DNA from: Acrocarpospora pleiomorpha
GTDB lineage: Bacteria; Actinomycetota; Actinomycetes; Streptosporangiales; Streptosporangiaceae
DNA: 64,000 nucleotides
Reading direction: 5' to 3'
NCBI RefSeq assembly: GCF_009687885.1
Contig: NZ_BLAF01000018.1
Span: 85,976 to 149,975 of the forward strand
Shown here: in pieces, positions 62,302 through 64,000 of the stretch
How positions within the stretch are numbered: position 1 is the first letter of the stretch
Layout of the letters: each line of letters begins with the position of its first letter
Made by a program: the position numbers and the translations under genes
Notes under the pieces: generated by a model
Seen by the model: the letters and a program-made list of their open reading frames with translations, nothing else
What the model was told of the DNA's origin: nothing
Databases searched by the model: none

Positions 62302-64000
62302 GGCGGGCGTTCTCCTTGTCGTACAACACCCGGTCCGTGACAGTGACCGGGATGACGGTGTCCTCTACCGGCACGTAGAGCGTTTCACCGATCCGCTCGG
62401 ACCCGCCGCGGACCAGTGCCAGGGCGAACGAGCGGTCCAGCGCGACGCTGTAGTAGCTCGAAGTGACGTGGCCCAGCATCGACACCGGCGGCTCGGGTAC
62501 GACGCTCGTTGCGATGAGCTGAGCGCCCTCGGGCAGCAGCACCCGCGGGTCGGCCGGGAGCAGGCCGACGAGGCCCTTGCGGTCGGGTCGCCGGTTCTCC
62601 GGGCGGGCGAACGACCGCCGGCCGATGAAGTCGGTTTTCTTGTCCGACACGGCCCAGGCCAGGCCGAGGTCGTGGGGCGTGGTGGTCGCGTCGCTGTCCT
62701 GGCCGATGATCGGGAAGCCCTTCTCGGCGCGGAGCACGAGCGTCGCCTCCAGGCCGTATGGGGTGATCCCGAACGGCTCGCCCGCGGCGAGCAACGCCTC
62801 CCACACGGACTGCGCGTGCCAGGAGTCGACGCTGACCTCGTAGGCCAGTTCGCCGGAGAAGCTGATCCGGCTCAGCCGGGCCGGCACTCCCACGACCTCG
62901 GCGTCGCGCCAGGTCATGTGGGGAAACGCCGCGTTGGACAGGCCGAGCCCGGGCGCGACCGCGGCGAGCACGTCCCGGGCGCGCGGGCCGGCCAGGGGGA
63001 AGGTCGCCCAGTGCTCGGTCACTGCCGTCAGGCTGACGCGCAGGTGCGGCCACTCGGTCTGCGACCACTCCTGCATCCAGTCGAGGACGTGTGCGGCACC
63101 GCCGGTCGTGGTGGTGAGCAGATGCTCGTGCTCGGCGATCCGCGCGACGGTACCATCGTCGATGACGACCCCGTCGAGACCGCACATCACGCCGTAGCGG
63201 ATGCAGCCCACCTTCAAGCTGCTCATGAGGTTGGTGTACATCAGGTCGAGCAGGATCGCAGCGTCGGGCCCGTGAACGGCGATCTTGCCCAGGGTTGAGG
63301 CGTCGGTCAGCCCGACTTGCTCGCGCACGGCCCGGCACTCGCGCGCCGTCGCGGCCGGCATGTCCTCGCCCGGCCGCGGGTAGTAGCGGGGCCGCCTCCA
63401 CTGCCCCGCGTCCTGGAGCACCGCGCCGCTGGCGGTGTGCCACGCCTGCAGCGGCCCGGACCGGACCGGGTCGAACAGCTGTCCCCGGTCCCGCCCGGCG
63501 AGCGCGGCGAACGCCACCGGCAGGTACGGCGGGCGGAACGTGGTCGCGCCGAGCTCCGCCACATCGACGCCGAAGAACCCGGCCAGCACACCGGTGCTGA
63601 GCATGCCCGAGGTCTTTCCCTGATCATGTGCGGTGCCGATCGTGGTGTACCGCTTGACATGCTCGACCGAGCGCATACCCGCCCCGGTGGCGCGCAGCAC
63701 GTCGGCCACGGTCGCGTCGCGCTGCAGGTCGACGAAGGCGGTCGCACCCCACGCCTCGTCGTCGGGATCGGGTACCGACCACAGCACCTGAGCCGGAGCT
63801 CCCGGCCCGGGTGGCGGTGCGGCCGGCAATGTCGCCTCCCTGCTGCTGCGCCCGAGCGCGCTGAGCGCCGCCCGCGCGGCCTCGGCCCCGTCGCGCAGGC
63901 AGCCGTACAGCGTGAACACGCCGTTGGCCGCGCCAGCGGCCCGGACGGTGGGCCGGGGGCCCGACGGAACGAGTGCGCCGATTGCCGGGTCGTAGCGCAG
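62291..64000 (-). CDS. soxA: Sarcosine oxidase, alpha subunit (5' end outside window)
   Basis: The last 569 residues of the alpha subunit are visible; the frame is open to the right edge (LRYDPAIGALVPSGPRPTVRAAGAANGVFTLYGCLRDG). VDLQRDATVADVLRATGAGMRSVEHVKRYTTIGTAHDQGKTSGMLSTGVLAGFFG and FRPPYLPVAFAALAGRDRGQLFDPVR are typical SoxA blocks joining the dinucleotide-binding and folate domains. The C-terminal GcvT-like aminomethyltransferase domain (GLTDASTLGKIAVHGPDAAILLDLMYTN, YGLEATLVLRAEKGFPIIGQDSDATTTPHDLGLAWAV) binds tetrahydrofolate. The enzyme oxidises sarcosine or related N-methyl amino acids to glycine, H2O2 and 5,10-methylene-THF. soxB and soxD should lie outside the window. Confidence 0.95.
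   Translation of the reverse strand: MRYDPAIGALVPSGPRPTVRAAGAANGVFTLYGCLRDGAEAARAALSALGRSSREATLPAAPPPGPGAPAQVLWSVPDPDDEAWGATAFVDLQRDATVADVLRATGAGMRSVEHVKRYTTIGTAHDQGKTSGMLSTGVLAGFFGVDVAELGATTFRPPYLPVAFAALAGRDRGQLFDPVRSGPLQAWHTASGAVLQDAGQWRRPRYYPRPGEDMPAATARECRAVREQVGLTDASTLGKIAVHGPDAAILLDLMYTNLMSSLKVGCIRYGVMCGLDGVVIDDGTVARIAEHEHLLTTTTGGAAHVLDWMQEWSQTEWPHLRVSLTAVTEHWATFPLAGPRARDVLAAVAPGLGLSNAAFPHMTWRDAEVVGVPARLSRISFSGELAYEVSVDSWHAQSVWEALLAAGEPFGITPYGLEATLVLRAEKGFPIIGQDSDATTTPHDLGLAWAVSDKKTDFIGRRSFARPENRRPDRKGLVGLLPADPRVLLPEGAQLIATSVVPEPPVSMLGHVTSSYYSVALDRSFALALVRGGSERIGETLYVPVEDTVIPVTVTDRVLYDKENARRDG

Noticed and set aside
1..64000. tRNA/rRNA genes, insertion sequences, integrases, CRISPR arrays, attachment sites
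   Set aside because: I looked for cloverleaf-like GGTTC/TTCGA arms, transposase motifs, terminal inverted repeats and regularly spaced repeats and found none I could defend.

Overview
This window comes from a high-GC actinomycete. The coding frames use G/C-rich third positions, many genes overlap by 4 bp (ATGA/GTGA), lipoprotein signals and LacI/GntR/IclR regulators are abundant, and several gene families are typical of soil actinobacteria (Streptosporangiaceae- or Streptomyces-like; the genus cannot be read from the sequence). I saw no rRNA, tRNA, insertion sequence, integrase or CRISPR array. It looks like accessory chromosome: a row of catabolic islands with their own transporters and regulators, with a small natural-product cluster in the middle.

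Region A (1-22.2 kb) is an organic-acid catabolism island between two paralogous FCD-type GntR regulators. It holds a tripartite tricarboxylate transporter (TctA, TctB, TctC), a tricarballylate-dehydrogenase-like flavoprotein, three MmgE/PrpD proteins, and an overlapping operon acyl-CoA dehydrogenase - CitE-like lyase - CaiB CoA-transferase - MaoC/FAS1-like hydratase - EtfB - EtfA. An enoyl-CoA hydratase, an aldehyde dehydrogenase, an AbrB-family membrane protein, a LysR regulator and a CapA-like protein complete it. The set can be read as uptake of a tricarboxylate, oxidation to a cis-aconitate-like product, decarboxylation or hydration, CoA activation, hydration and C-C cleavage. That chemistry is an inference. 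A perfect palindrome, ATTCTATAGAAT or close variants, lies at the divergent promoters of the island and is the probable GntR operator. A CATCA-N7-TGATG LysR box occurs twice.

Region B (22.26-26.8 kb, minus strand) is a compact RiPP cluster: cobalamin-type radical SAM protein, a 107-residue precursor with a Thr-rich C-terminus and one Cys, an APH-fold kinase, and a HopA1-family protein. Kinase plus HopA1 is the split Ser/Thr dehydratase known from class V lanthipeptides and thioamitides. Pairing it with a radical SAM C-methyltransferase-like enzyme and this precursor is the most novel item here.

Region C (27.1-37.9 kb) encodes an IclR regulator, two unrecognised proteins, a divergent M19 dipeptidase-like protein, a complete oligopeptide-type ABC importer and a GAF-only AcoR-like sensor.

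Region D (38.0-55.6 kb) carries two facing, paralogous sugar loci. Each has a GH32 enzyme, a GH172 (DUF2961) enzyme, a three-gene ABC importer and a LacI regulator. The second also has a PfkB sugar kinase and a GH116-like glycosidase. Together they suggest use of fructans, difructose anhydrides or related furanosides.

Region E (55.6-64.0 kb) has an unusual single-chain fusion of a CrtI/CrtISO-like flavoprotein, a ferredoxin reductase and a [2Fe-2S] ferredoxin, with a 15-bp tandem repeat at its 5' end. Then come an alpha/beta hydrolase, a fragment of an ATP-binding regulator, and a sarcosine-oxidase operon (soxA partial, soxG). In that operon purU has lost its catalytic domain and keeps only the ACT domain plus the last few codons. 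A cupin and an amidohydrolase follow.
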